52,483 nucleotides of DNA from assembly GCA_900553775.1 (NCBI GenBank), contig USEZ01000001.1, positions 1-52,483 of the forward strand. The letters are read 5' to 3'. The notes beneath the pieces were generated by a model. It worked only from the letters and a program-made list of their open reading frames with translations. It did not search any database and had not been told where the DNA came from. Positions 39,829 through 48,728 of the stretch are shown piece by piece. The stretch comes from an uncultured Slackia sp. (GTDB lineage: Bacteria; Actinomycetota; Coriobacteriia; Coriobacteriales; Eggerthellaceae). Numbering within the stretch: the stretch's first letter is position 1; every line of letters begins with the position of its first letter. The translations under genes were made by a program, and so were the position numbers.

Positions 39829-42051
39829 ATGAGCAACAGCACACTCCGGCTCCATGGGAAGCTTAAGCATAAGGGAAATGACAATCCGACAGTAATTCCC
39901 TCGCTACCTGCGAGGGCGCGAATCACCTCTGATCGAGTCATGTTTTTGCATGATACGCTCGCCGATGTCGCGGCCTACTGGGAGCAATCGCATGCACAGC
40001 ATAAGCCGCTTGTGACGGTGCGTTACCAGCGCGTTGTCCCCAAGAGCGGAAGGATTCTTCGCTTGCTGAGCGAGCCCACAATGGCCTCGTCAAACGAATC
40101 TATTGTGGGCGCGCGTTTCTACCGCAACACCGAGGGCAAGACTCAACACGTCATCACACACTGCATAAGCCTCAATGCAATTCGCAAGTCGATTGACGAG
40201 TTGTCCTCGCTCGCAATTTGTCTTGATAGGATGTGCGGAGGTGAGCTCACCGACAATCGATTGAAAGAAATCAACGATAAAAGGCCAGATTTCGAGGGGC
40301 TACCCTTGACCCGGACTGCGTTTACCAAGCTTTCAATGGACGTCCGCAATGTCGAGCGATTCATGCTCAACGACGCACCGGATGCTGTTGATGACATATC
40401 CCTGGTTACGCTGTTTAAGGGCGCGCTGCCAAGCAATAGAGAATTCCTGCGCTCAATCGGCATTTCGGAGTTGAACCTCACCACCTACGACGACTCTACA
40501 TTTCTACTCACACCAGAGCAGTATAGGGCACTCTACAGCCAGGCCCCTCAGCTCATCGCGATGGCACTCAAGGATATGAATGAGATTCCGGTGGAGCCGG
40601 GGGATGAACGGGATTTTGGAAGAATGGAGATACCCTCCCCCTCCGGCGAGCCCTGGATCGGTGTTATCGATACACCCTTCAATGAAGATGTATATTTTTC
40701 GGATTGGGTAAGCGCGGAAACGACACTCCCCTCCGAGGTGCTGCGTCCACAAGATTACCAGCACGGGACTTGCGTGTCGTCGATTGTCGTAGATGGACCA
40801 TCGCTCAACCCAATGCTAGATGACGGATGCGGGCGTTTTCGCGTCCGCCATGTGGGCGTGGCAGCGAGCGGACGATTCAGCTCGTTCTCCATCATCCGGG
40901 ACATCGAGCAGGCCGTAATTCGTCATCCCGAAGTGAAGGTTTGGAATCTTTCATTAGGATCCGTATTGGAAGTGCCTGAGAACTTTGTATCTCCTGAGGC
41001 GGCGGCTCTGGATAGGATCCAATCGGAACACGACGTTCTGTTTGTGGTCGCGGGAACAAACGACCCAGGATGCTCAGGAGACAAAAGGATAGGAGCCCCC
41101 GCTGACTCCATCAACTCGCTTGTGGTCAATGCGGTTCGCCTCGACGGGTCGCCTTGTTCCTATGCGCGTAGCGGCCCGGTTCTTTCTTTTTTTGGAAAGC
41201 CCGATGTCAGCTATTATGGTGGAGATTTCGACCAGCCGCTGCAAACGTGTTGGGAACGGAGGGCCTTCCACCTGACGAAGGGCACCTCGTTTGCCGCTCC
41301 CTGGGTGGCGAGGAAGTTGGCGTATCTTATCCATATTGCTGGCTTCAGCCGCGAAGCAGCTAAGGCTCTCGTGATTGATGCTGCATGCGGATGGGGCTCT
41401 GCGGCTGATTCGACGGCGATGGGCTATGGAATCGTGCCGAAGCGCATCGAGAACATCTTGGAAACGGGTGAAGATGATATCAAGTTCATCATCACGGGGG
41501 CGTCTATGGCATACGAGACGTACACCCACAACATTCCGGTCCCCATAGACAAGGGCGCGCATCCGTATAAGGCGAGAGCGACGCTTTGCTATTTTCCGCA
41601 TTGCGAACGCAATCAGGGCGTCGACTATACGTCAACGGAGCTTTCAATCTCTTTTGGACGCATCAATGATGAACGCATCAAGCCCATCAACCGCAATCGC
41701 CAGGATCTGCCCGGCTCTTTTATCAACGAGGGAGAAGCGCGCGACCTCTACCGGAAGTGGGACAACGTCAAATGCATATCCGAGTCGATAAAGCCTGGCA
41801 GTCGTGCGGTAAAGTGCTACGAGAGCGGCCTATGGGGCCTGAGCGTCAAAACCAAAGAGCGCCTCGGTACCCGCTATGGGAAAGGAATCCGCTTTGCGGT
41901 CGTTGTAACACTTCACGCACTAGACGGCGTGAATCGCATCGAGGAATTTATCCAACGCTGCTCCCTCCGCACTTGGATTGTCGAAGAGGTTTCGGTTGAA
42001 AGCCAGATTGAGATTTACAACGAGGGCAATCAAGAGATTGAATGGGAATAA
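39829..42051 (+). CDS. ietS: Subtilisin-like protease, IetS-like component
   Basis: 740 residues, an S8 protease with a full triad: Asp281 (IGVIDTPF), His312 (QHGTCVSSIV), Ser487 (KGTSFAAPWVA), and the oxyanion Asn411 (VVAGTNDPG). Residues 1-260 are an N-terminal domain without a signal peptide, so the protease works in the cytoplasm. Residues ~540-740 form a C-terminal beta-rich domain (YKARATLCYFPHCERNQGVD, FAVVVTLHALDGVNRIEEFI). The pairing with the preceding ATPase (3-base gap) is the IetAS layout. It likely cleaves host or phage proteins after activation. No self-immunity gene is obvious. Base composition is below that of the chromosome. Confidence 0.87.
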   Translation: MSNSTLRLHGKLKHKGNDNPTVIPSLPARARITSDRVMFLHDTLADVAAYWEQSHAQHKPLVTVRYQRVVPKSGRILRLLSEPTMASSNESIVGARFYRNTEGKTQHVITHCISLNAIRKSIDELSSLAICLDRMCGGELTDNRLKEINDKRPDFEGLPLTRTAFTKLSMDVRNVERFMLNDAPDAVDDISLVTLFKGALPSNREFLRSIGISELNLTTYDDSTFLLTPEQYRALYSQAPQLIAMALKDMNEIPVEPGDERDFGRMEIPSPSGEPWIGVIDTPFNEDVYFSDWVSAETTLPSEVLRPQDYQHGTCVSSIVVDGPSLNPMLDDGCGRFRVRHVGVAASGRFSSFSIIRDIEQAVIRHPEVKVWNLSLGSVLEVPENFVSPEAAALDRIQSEHDVLFVVAGTNDPGCSGDKRIGAPADSINSLVVNAVRLDGSPCSYARSGPVLSFFGKPDVSYYGGDFDQPLQTCWERRAFHLTKGTSFAAPWVARKLAYLIHIAGFSREAAKALVIDAACGWGSAADSTAMGYGIVPKRIENILETGEDDIKFIITGASMAYETYTHNIPVPIDKGAHPYKARATLCYFPHCERNQGVDYTSTELSISFGRINDERIKPINRNRQDLPGSFINEGEARDLYRKWDNVKCISESIKPGSRAVKCYESGLWGLSVKTKERLGTRYGKGIRFAVVVTLHALDGVNRIEEFIQRCSLRTWIVEEVSVESQIEIYNEGNQEIEWE

Positions 42052-42105
42052 CGGCTGCGCTCAACTAGGACGGCATTAATTTGTCGATCCTATTTTGTGC
42101 ACAAA

Positions 42106-42139
42106 GTGAGGACGGCGGAGCGCAATCCGTCGTCCTCAC
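42106..42139 (+). terminator. Terminator after ietS
   Basis: A 14-bp stem (42106-42119 with 42126-42139, one G-T pair) and a GCGCAA loop lie 55 bases after ietS. No strong T-run follows. Confidence 0.6.
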
Positions 42140-42639
42140 TCGCATACGATAGCGATTGGGGAACTCAGGGAAAGGGGCTACGCTTTCGTCGCCGACAATG
42201 GGGCATGAATCTGGCGTAGTCTCAAAACCAATTTTGCATCATTGTAGGTGCTGGAGTGAAAAATACCTTTAGCCACGCAGCTTGGTCATCGCGCCCCTCA
42301 AAGCACTCAATACCCCTATCGCCACGGGTTGCTCATCAATCTCAAATACGTCGTGAACCTTGTCATCTCCGCCGCCATAAACGCGATTCCGTACAGGGTC
42401 ATCGCCAAAATAGCAGACAAGAACCGCACATGGAGAAATGCCGACATCGAGCCAGGAAATGCGCAGACCGATGCGAACAATCAAGCGCTTGCGCAACGCA
42501 TCGAGCAGACGAAGCAGGAAATCTTCGTTGCGCAGTTGTTCGCAGCCATCTTCTACAGGCGCTCGACCCGAGGGGCGACACCCACCATGATGCAGTCGCA
42601 ACGCGAAGCGCAAATCTAACACCGAGAAAGGCGGGCCGA
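42140..42639 (+). other. 500-base right flank of the island; weak 96-codon frame at 42329-42619
   Basis: A frame at 42329-42619 reads MLINLKYVVNLVISAAINAI... IEQTKQEIFVAQLFAAIFYR with no ribosome site; upstream of its ATG the frame stays open only to 42260. It may be a relic. No tRNA 3' fragment or integrase is seen at this right edge, so the end of the island is not pinned down. Confidence 0.3.
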
Positions 42640-43410
42640 CTACATGCGACAGACGGGATGGCGGACGACCGTCTTGAGGTTTTCGGGCTTCGAACGGCGC
42701 GGGTCGCTCAGATAGATTTCATGATGCAGCCGAATGCCTGGTACGGCACCGTTCGCATCAAGCGCGGTCAGCACGGCGGCGGTGTCGAAAGCGCGGGCGG
42801 CGTCGCGCCCCGCGGGCGGTTCCCCGCCTTCGGCGATATCGCACACGAGCCCTTCGTCTTCCACGAACGCCGCCAACTTCGCGATAGTGGCAGGCTCGTC
42901 ATCGTACGGACCACGATGCATCGCTTGCACGCACAACCCCTCGGCGAAGCGAACCAGGCAAGGCACGCCCGCGGAAACGACACGAGCAATTGCCGCTTCG
43001 CACGCATCGGCCAGCGCAGGCTTCTTTTCAGCCAGCCTGGTACATGCCCACGTGAGCGTCTCGGGCGTCACGAAATCCGGCTGCCGGATAAGCGAAACCC
43101 ACGAAAGCGCCTGCTTGTCGGCGATCAAGGCACCGTCGAACGCTCCTGCACCCGCCCACCATAGGCCCTCGAGCGGCGGCACCACGTAATCGAAATATCC
43201 TTCAGGCTGCCAGGCGCCCATTTTCGCCATTTTCACCGTATACGAAAGCCCGTAAAGCAGCTCGAGCGCTCTTGCATAGGCGCCGTCGGGCTCATTCGGA
43301 TCGCCCGTTCCCGCCACGGCGAGAAACGTCATCGGCGGAACTTCGACAAGGGAAGACTTGTTCTTCGGCAGGTAGAGGTCCTTATATTCCTTCTTGAAAT
43401 CGAACGACAT
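42640..43410 (-). CDS. GyrI-like domain protein
   Basis: 256 residues starting MSFDFKKEYKDLYLPKNKSS, with MTFLAVAGTGDPN and AEGLCVQAMHRGPYDDEPAT typical of the GyrI-like small-molecule-binding (SHS2/BmrR effector) superfamily as found in the stand-alone YdhM/DUF type. The internal GLWWAGAGAFD and LHHEIYLSDPRRSKPENLKT complete the fold. No DNA-binding domain is present, so it binds or modifies a ligand. The start ATG 43410 is well conserved in pattern. Cytoplasmic; exact ligand unknown. Confidence 0.85.
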   Translation of the reverse strand: MSFDFKKEYKDLYLPKNKSSLVEVPPMTFLAVAGTGDPNEPDGAYARALELLYGLSYTVKMAKMGAWQPEGYFDYVVPPLEGLWWAGAGAFDGALIADKQALSWVSLIRQPDFVTPETLTWACTRLAEKKPALADACEAAIARVVSAGVPCLVRFAEGLCVQAMHRGPYDDEPATIAKLAAFVEDEGLVCDIAEGGEPPAGRDAARAFDTAAVLTALDANGAVPGIRLHHEIYLSDPRRSKPENLKTVVRHPVCRM

Positions 43411-43583
43411 GAAAGCCCCTTTCTCGTCAGCAAGCACGAAACGATTCGCCCGTTCCTGGCAAACTCGAACCCCTCGAAAAGCGGCGAAGGGAAGCGAGCG
43501 GCACAGCAGCCGACAAACGATTCGGAATCGCCAGCACGACAGCCGGAAATCGTCGTTGAAACGAAGCGAAATCACAATTGCAC

Positions 43584-43991
43584 CTAGAAACCCGATGCTG
43601 CTTTCCTGGCCGTTTCTACGATTTCTCGCTGTAATTTCTTGGTCAGCTTCGAAAACACCAGTTCGTAAGAATGGTCGCACAGTTCCATAAGCAAACCGCT
43701 AACCACATCCGCATCAAGGTCGATCGATATCCAATTGCGCTTATCCATATAAAACCCCGGATAAACGGCGTCGGGAAGCTCCGCGCGCAGGGCTTCGGCC
43801 CATGCGGGATCGCATTTCAGCGTCAAAAGACGACGCCCTCTATACGGCTCCTTATGCTCGGGCCCCACCGTGAATTCAGCAGCGAACATCTTGCCGCCTA
43901 CCAGGTAGCGCCACCACTCCCATTCGGCCTTGAAATCCTTTTCGGCACCGGGCTTGGCACGCAAATACGCATCGACTTCCGAAGTCTTCAT
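43584..43991 (-). CDS. MmcQ/YjbR-family protein
   Basis: 135 residues. KPGAEKDFKAEWEWWRYLVG, MFAAEF and RLLTLKCDPAWAEALRAEL, PGFYMDKRNWISIDLDA are the YjbR family pattern (a double-wing fold). These are small cytoplasmic proteins with possible nucleic-acid binding, function not established. A GAGGATT site precedes the ATG. It shares a strand with the GyrI-like gene but is 173 bases away, with no terminator in between. Confidence 0.88.
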   Translation of the reverse strand: MKTSEVDAYLRAKPGAEKDFKAEWEWWRYLVGGKMFAAEFTVGPEHKEPYRGRRLLTLKCDPAWAEALRAELPDAVYPGFYMDKRNWISIDLDADVVSGLLMELCDHSYELVFSKLTKKLQREIVETARKAASGF

Positions 43992-44160
43992 CGAATCCTC
44001 CTAGCAACATGACGTGCCCATCCTACAAAAGGAAACCGGACAACGCATGGCCTGTTTTGTAATAAGGAGAAGGTCCGTGTGCGAAGAAGGCAACGCTCAA
44101 CCAGGCTTGCGCGACCTAACAGCAATCGACGCGCCCCCGCAAGACGCGGCAAAACGCCCC

Positions 44161-45021
44161 TTAAAGAGGCTCTGCCGTCACGAGTGTTTTAGTGTGCGGA
44201 TAAAATACGATGCGAACCCTATCCCCCGCGGTGCATGCCGAAAAAAACTCGACTTCATCGCCATCGGTCGATGCCAGCTCTATGCGATGCAAGGCCGATT
44301 CTCCAACACCGCCGCGAACCTCCGCGAAATCGACCTCCGTCGCTTCGCCCGAGAAGCCTCCTTTTCGAGCATCGCCGCCGCGCTTCACAGCATCCACTTC
44401 GACGATCGACGCCTCGATGTCCTCGGGTCCTGTCGTCACGTCGGTCGCCAAGCATGAAAAACGAACGACCCCAAGCGCAAACGCAGCGCAGGCCAGCATT
44501 GCGACAGCCACGACGATTGCGCCGCTTATCACGCGGCCGCGCAACAGCACGACATTGCAACGGGCTCCAAAGCGCGCGCGAAACGTGCGCCACACAAGCA
44601 CGACCCAAGCAATCGTCGCCATCGCGACCCCCGCGACAAGCACCATGCGGATAGCCCCATACGGAAGGAAGCCGGAAACCGCAATCCCAAGCGCCCATAC
44701 TCCGACAACGCCCGCCACCTCCAAGGCCGCACACAGCAACACGGGGCGCTCGGCTTCGAATGCTTCTTTGTAGGAAAAATCCAATCGCCGATCGGGGCCT
44801 TTGGCCCATGCATCGCGCAAAACCATTCCCGCCAAAACGGCGCAGACGCCGCCGAGAAGCACCGCCGCCAACACCATCGATGCGGCGCTCGCGGCATACG
44901 TAACCAACCCGGCCATGCCGACGCGCGAAGCCGCCCGAGAATAAAGGATGCATGCAACGGCGCATACCGCCGCTATCCCTGCCGCGATGCGCGTTTCACG
45001 TGAAACATTAGACTTCGCCAT
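44161..45021 (-). CDS. Hypothetical membrane protein, start overlaps a parS site
   Basis: 286 residues. The start MAKSNVSRETRIAAGIAAVC includes the parS palindrome (coding VSRET). About five membrane helices follow (IAAGIAAVCAVACILYS, MVLAAVLLGGVCAVLAGMVL, VLLCAALEVAGVVGVWALGI, VLVAGVAMATIAWVVLVW, GAIVVAVAMLACAAFALGV), then an extracytoplasmic or cytoplasmic soluble end. Family not recognised. It begins directly after the WYL regulator stop (0-base gap), so the two are cotranscribed and perhaps the regulator controls it (inference). Confidence 0.7.
   Translation of the reverse strand: MAKSNVSRETRIAAGIAAVCAVACILYSRAASRVGMAGLVTYAASAASMVLAAVLLGGVCAVLAGMVLRDAWAKGPDRRLDFSYKEAFEAERPVLLCAALEVAGVVGVWALGIAVSGFLPYGAIRMVLVAGVAMATIAWVVLVWRTFRARFGARCNVVLLRGRVISGAIVVAVAMLACAAFALGVVRFSCLATDVTTGPEDIEASIVEVDAVKRGGDARKGGFSGEATEVDFAEVRGGVGESALHRIELASTDGDEVEFFSACTAGDRVRIVFYPHTKTLVTAEPL
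44992..45007. promoter_or_regulatory. parS site 1 (inside the membrane-protein coding start)
   Basis: GTTTCACGTGAAACA at 44993-45007 is the ParB-binding core; the 16-base consensus TGTTTCACGTGAAACA is matched at 15 of 16 positions (C instead of T at one end). parS sites cluster near the replication origin and recruit ParB for chromosome segregation. This copy lies in coding sequence. Confidence 0.85.
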
Positions 45022-45963
45022 CTAGCAGCCCCTTTCCAACATGGCGCGGGCTTGGCCGCGCATCCAATCACGCACCCAATCCGGCTCAAGCACCTCCAAT
45101 TGCGCGCCATAAGAGAACAAGTGATAAAGCATGCGTTCGCTCGGTTGGCAAAACACCGTCACCGATAGGCGGCCGTCAGGCATAACGTCGATGACGTCGG
45201 GGGCGAACTCTTCCCGAACACGACCCGCCGCCTCAGGAGCGAACACCATGGCAAGGCGGGGCGCATCGACCGGCTGGCCGCATTGGGCGACTTTACCATC
45301 AGGCCCGATGAAACGCGTGATGGCCGGGGCTTCGCGCGGTTCGAACACAATCGGCAAAAGCTCGATCGACTCCCAATCCATGCGCAGAAGCTTGAACGTG
45401 CGCCAATCGTCGCGCATCCGGCACCATGCCCGTACGTACCACGACCGTTCTTTGAACAAAAGCTTCGCGGGCTCCACCTCGCGCACGGTTACGCGGTCGG
45501 CATTGTCGCGATACGAAAACCGTAAAACACGATGATGCGCAATGGCCTCGCGCACCGCCTCGAAAGCGCGGCGACACGTTGGCGGCGCGCCCCAGAACGA
45601 GAAGTCGACCTCGATCCAATCGTCCGGCTCGCGGCGAAAAAGCGCGGCAAGCCGCCTCAGGAGAGAATCGCCGTCGGCGGCAAGGGGCGCATCGATGGTC
45701 GAAAGAAGGGAAAGCGCCGCGAGCACATCATCTTTTTCTGCATCGCTCATGAGCGATGCGTCAATCGAATACCCGGGCAACAGCCGCACGCCGCCGCCTT
45801 TTCCTTGCGCCGTATACACGGGAACGCCTGCGGCCGAGAGCGCCTCGATGTCGCGGCGCACCGTACGCGGCGACACCTCGAGCATATCGGCAAGTTCGCC
45901 CACCGTGCATGTTTCCCGCGACATCAACGCGTAGACGATTTCGAAAAGACGCTGCTGTTTCAC
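45022..45963 (-). CDS. HTH/WYL-domain transcriptional regulator
   Basis: 313 residues. An N-terminal HTH_11 (IVYALMSRETCTVGELADML, VSPRTVRRDIEALSAAGVPV) is followed by a WYL domain, here with the WYL-like ligand region (VLRFSYRDNADRVTVREVEP, KERSWYVRAWCRMRDDWRTF) and a WCX domain (FCQPSERMLYHLFSYGAQLE). WYL regulators bind nucleic-acid or small ligands and control stress and defence genes. The stop is immediately followed by the membrane protein start (0-base gap). The family fits YafY/YobV type. Confidence 0.93.
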   Translation of the reverse strand: MKQQRLFEIVYALMSRETCTVGELADMLEVSPRTVRRDIEALSAAGVPVYTAQGKGGGVRLLPGYSIDASLMSDAEKDDVLAALSLLSTIDAPLAADGDSLLRRLAALFRREPDDWIEVDFSFWGAPPTCRRAFEAVREAIAHHRVLRFSYRDNADRVTVREVEPAKLLFKERSWYVRAWCRMRDDWRTFKLLRMDWESIELLPIVFEPREAPAITRFIGPDGKVAQCGQPVDAPRLAMVFAPEAAGRVREEFAPDVIDVMPDGRLSVTVFCQPSERMLYHLFSYGAQLEVLEPDWVRDWMRGQARAMLERGC

Positions 45964-46015
45964 GGCATCGCCTGAAATTCACATAAGACGAACGGCATCG
46001 CGGACATCGATAGCC

Positions 46016-46678
46016 CTACCCTCGCGGCATGTCGGCGAGCAGGAGCGCGACGAAACGCGCCGCCGCAGACGACGGCCTTGCGGCGCACAGCAAAACGCCC
46101 GGCCCGAAAACAGGGCCGCCTCCCGCAGGAGCCGGCGCGGCGATGCAGGCCGATCTGGCCGCGAACAGCGGCTCGATGCGACACACGCCGCCCCACAGCT
46201 TTTCGCACGCGGCGGCCGACACATCCGACACCTCGATCAAATCGACGCTGCCGCCGAGATTGGCTACCACCCCCAGATCGTCGTCATAGATATCGCCGAT
46301 CGGCACCAATTCCACATGCAGCGACGAATCGGCCTCGTGAATGCGCGGCCATGCGGCGAGCAACGTATACGCGGGGCATGCCGCCGAAATTCCCAGCCGC
46401 ACCGTGGTGCCGCCGAACGCCTCCTGCTCGCGCGCACGGCGCAGCACGTCTTCGGACTGCCGCATGATTGCACGAGCGTCTTCGACGATCGAAGCGCCAG
46501 CAGGCGTCAGAAACACGCCGCGACGGGTGCGGCTGAACAGTTCGATGCCGTATTCGGCCTCGAACGTCTCGATGCGTTTGGCAAGGGCGGGCGTAGACAC
46601 GCCGAGCTGCTTCGCGGCCTTCGAGAAGCTTCCGCAATCCGCTGCCGCGACGACAGAGTCCAATCGGCGATCGTACAC
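46016..46678 (-). CDS. Short LysR-family regulator
   Basis: 220 residues from a GTG at 46678 with AAGGGGGTGG about 7 bases upstream; another GTG at 46705 is possible. The N-terminal LysR helix-turn-helix is clear (SVVAAADCGSFSKAAKQLGV, STPALAKRIETFEAEYGIEL, FSRTRRGVFLTPAG). The effector domain is short (~120 residues, RLGISAACPAYTLLAAWPRI... CRIEPLFAARSACIAAPAPA) compared with about 200 in full LysR proteins, so it retains only part of the two-subdomain fold. It lies alone on the minus strand; no divergent partner gene is seen. Confidence 0.85.
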   Translation of the reverse strand: MYDRRLDSVVAAADCGSFSKAAKQLGVSTPALAKRIETFEAEYGIELFSRTRRGVFLTPAGASIVEDARAIMRQSEDVLRRAREQEAFGGTTVRLGISAACPAYTLLAAWPRIHEADSSLHVELVPIGDIYDDDLGVVANLGGSVDLIEVSDVSAAACEKLWGGVCRIEPLFAARSACIAAPAPAGGGPVFGPGVLLCAARPSSAAARFVALLLADMPRG

Positions 46679-46705
46679 GCCCCACCCCCTTTTTTCTTTC
46701 CCCAC

Positions 46706-46870
46706 GGTTTTCCACAGTGTATTAACTAATTGTTAATAACTTTTTCCCCTTTTTATTAATATTCAGGGGATAACCAAGCTTGAGTGTTTTGTTTTAGTTA
46801 ACACTAAAAAAGATACTTTTGTCCGGAGGGAAATCGACATAAATGTCCTGGAAATGTAAAACGGCCGGAT
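46706..46870. other. AT-rich intergenic region with DnaA-box-like TTTTCCACA
   Basis: Bases 46720-46870 are clearly AT-richer than the flanks. They contain TTTTCCACA (46708-46716, a DnaA-box-like match), TTATTAATATTCAGG and a TTTTAGT/ACTAAAA hairpin near 46795. One box is too few for an origin. It may simply be the LysR promoter region. Confidence 0.35.
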
Positions 46871-46882
46871 AAATGCACAAAA

Positions 46883-46915
46883 AAGCGGGCCCTCGCGCAG
46901 TGCGAAGGCCCGCTT
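46883..46915 (-). terminator. Terminator of the M18 aminopeptidase gene
   Basis: AAGCGGGCC (46883-46891) pairs with GGCCCGCTT (46907-46915) around a 15-base loop. On the minus strand it continues into TTTTTTGTG. It lies ~120 bases after the peptidase stop. Confidence 0.85.
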
Positions 46916-47034
46916 CATGCATCGGCCGCTTTTCAGTTGCAAAGTGGAAATGGGGAAAACTTCTCGGCTTCGCCCCTCCTTCATGGGGAAAACGCGCTGA
47001 AAACGAAGGCGCGCAACCGCGAATTGCCGCGCGC

Positions 47035-48429
47035 CTATCCGATCTTAAGCACGTCGGCGCCGTCGATCCGCACATCGGCGGCATAGAACGCCTCGAGCGC
47101 ACGGATGCCGTGCAGCACGTCGCGCATGCCCATCGTTTCGAACGACGAATGCATGGCCAGCTGCGGCAGCCCCACGTCGACGGCATGCATACTCGCCTGA
47201 ATGTTCGACAGGTTGCCGAGCGTCGAGCCGCCTGCGGTATCGCTGCGGTTCGCAAACGTCTGCACAGGAACGCCCGCGTCGGCGCACAACGCCAGAAACG
47301 CCGCACGGCTGAACGCGTCGGTGCAGTAGTGCTGATTGGCCGCTTCCTTCACCACGATGCCGCCGTTGATCACGGCCCTGTTGGCCTCGTCGTATTTCTC
47401 GGGATGATTCGGGTGCACCGCATGGGCGTTATCGCAGCTCACCAGCATCGACTTCGCCAGCGCGCGGCGGTAATCCTCGTCGCTGCCGCCCAACGCCGCG
47501 CACACGCGCGTCAGCACGTCGGGCAAAAACGTGGACATGGCGCCCTGCTTGGTGTTCGAGCCCACTTCCTCGTTGTCGAAGCAGCACCACGCCGAAACCG
47601 CACCCTCATCGCCGCAGGCGCGCAAAAACGCCTCGAGCGACACGTATGCGCAGGCAAGGTCGTCGAGCTTCGGCGCCGAGAAGAACTCGCCGACCGCGCC
47701 CCAGACGCACGGCTTCTGGCGGTTCACCAAAAACACGTCGCGCGCAAGCACCTGCCCGGGTTCCGCCTGCGCCTCTTCGGCCACCAGCGCCTCGAAAGCC
47801 CCGCGGCCAAGCTCGCCTGCCGAAAGCAGCGGGCACAGATCGACCTGCCTGTTGGGGGCGAAACCGCCGTTCACGCCGCGATCGAGATGCACCGCCACGC
47901 TGGGGATGATCAGCAAATCGCGGTCGGGCGCGATAAGCCGGCTCTCGATGCGGTTGCCGTCGCGCACCAGCACGCGACCCGCCACCGAAAGCGGGCGGTC
48001 GAACCACGTGTAGTCGATCATGCCGCCGTACGCCTCCACATTCAGGCGAAGCGAGCCGCCTGCGCCGTCGAGCTCGGAGACGGCCTTCACCTTGAACGTC
48101 GGCGAATCGGAATGCGACGCCGCCAACTTGAAGTGGAACCCGTCGTTCGCGGGAGCAGCCTGCGTGCCCGCGCGAAACGCGATGACGCTCGAATTGTTGC
48201 GCACCGCATAATAGCCGCGCCCGCACTCGATGCTCCACCCATCGCCCTCGTTCAAGCGCGTGAAGCCCGCATCGTCGAGCCTGCGGCACGCTGCCGCAAC
48301 GGCGTGAAACATGCTCGGGCTTTCCTCGATGAACGCCGCCAACCCCGCGGCCGCTTCGCGATAACGCGCATCGCAGTTTGCGCCCTCCGGGCCCGGCTCC
48401 GCCTTCGCCGTATCGATCATATCGGTCAT
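47035..48429 (-). CDS. apeB: M18-family aspartyl aminopeptidase
   Basis: 464 residues from ATG 48429 (GCGAGGTG site). M18 enzymes are dodecameric, two-zinc aminopeptidases that remove N-terminal Asp/Glu or hydrophobic residues in the cytoplasm. Zinc and active-site motifs are visible: LAASHSDSPTFKVK (first His-Asp), AWCCFDNEEVGSNTKQGA (Glu pair), SCDNAHAVHPN (Asp), and HSSFETMGMRD (last His). It has the complete usual length. The gene stands alone between the LysR regulator and purB, with a long inverted repeat upstream. Confidence 0.95.
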   Translation of the reverse strand: MTDMIDTAKAEPGPEGANCDARYREAAAGLAAFIEESPSMFHAVAAACRRLDDAGFTRLNEGDGWSIECGRGYYAVRNNSSVIAFRAGTQAAPANDGFHFKLAASHSDSPTFKVKAVSELDGAGGSLRLNVEAYGGMIDYTWFDRPLSVAGRVLVRDGNRIESRLIAPDRDLLIIPSVAVHLDRGVNGGFAPNRQVDLCPLLSAGELGRGAFEALVAEEAQAEPGQVLARDVFLVNRQKPCVWGAVGEFFSAPKLDDLACAYVSLEAFLRACGDEGAVSAWCCFDNEEVGSNTKQGAMSTFLPDVLTRVCAALGGSDEDYRRALAKSMLVSCDNAHAVHPNHPEKYDEANRAVINGGIVVKEAANQHYCTDAFSRAAFLALCADAGVPVQTFANRSDTAGGSTLGNLSNIQASMHAVDVGLPQLAMHSSFETMGMRDVLHGIRALEAFYAADVRIDGADVLKIG

Positions 48430-48604
48430 ATTCGGCACCTCGCTTTTCGTGCATTCGGCAATCTCTGTCGATGGCCATGGTATACGAAGGCCTCCAGCAC
48501 AGCGATCGAAGACTTCGACGCTCTTAAAGGCATAGCGCGACGCACCCATCGACCGCATACGGCCGCAAGGCCCCGATCTTTCGACATGCTTTCCCCATCA
48601 TCAA

Positions 48605-48648
48605 CCGTTTTACTGCATCATTTCGTATCAAAATGATGCAGTAAACGG
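48605..48648. repeat. Long inverted repeat upstream of the M18 gene
   Basis: The arms TTTACTGCATCATTT (48609-48623) and its complement (48631-48645) pair perfectly over 15 bp, with three more outer pairs after a bulge and a 7-base loop. It is AT-richer than its surroundings and lies between the divergent-oriented boundary of apeB and the purB terminator. It could be an operator, or a small RNA element. No U-tract suggests it is not a standard terminator. Confidence 0.55.
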
Positions 48649-48664
48649 AATCGCACGCAATACA

Positions 48665-48707
48665 AAGCCGCCCCCGTTTCCCGCCGTCCGGGAAACAGGG
48701 GCGGCTT
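48665..48707 (-). terminator. purB terminator
   Basis: A 19-bp stem with one mismatch (48665-48683 with 48689-48707) and a 5-base loop lies 21 bases after purB. On the minus strand TTTGTATTG follows. Confidence 0.88.
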
Positions 48708-48728
48708 GCCATCGGTCACGCATGCGCT

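Noticed and set aside
46706..46870. Possible oriC in the AT-rich gap
   Set aside because: Only one DnaA-box-like sequence was found and no dnaA or dnaN gene is near; parS sites alone do not make an origin.
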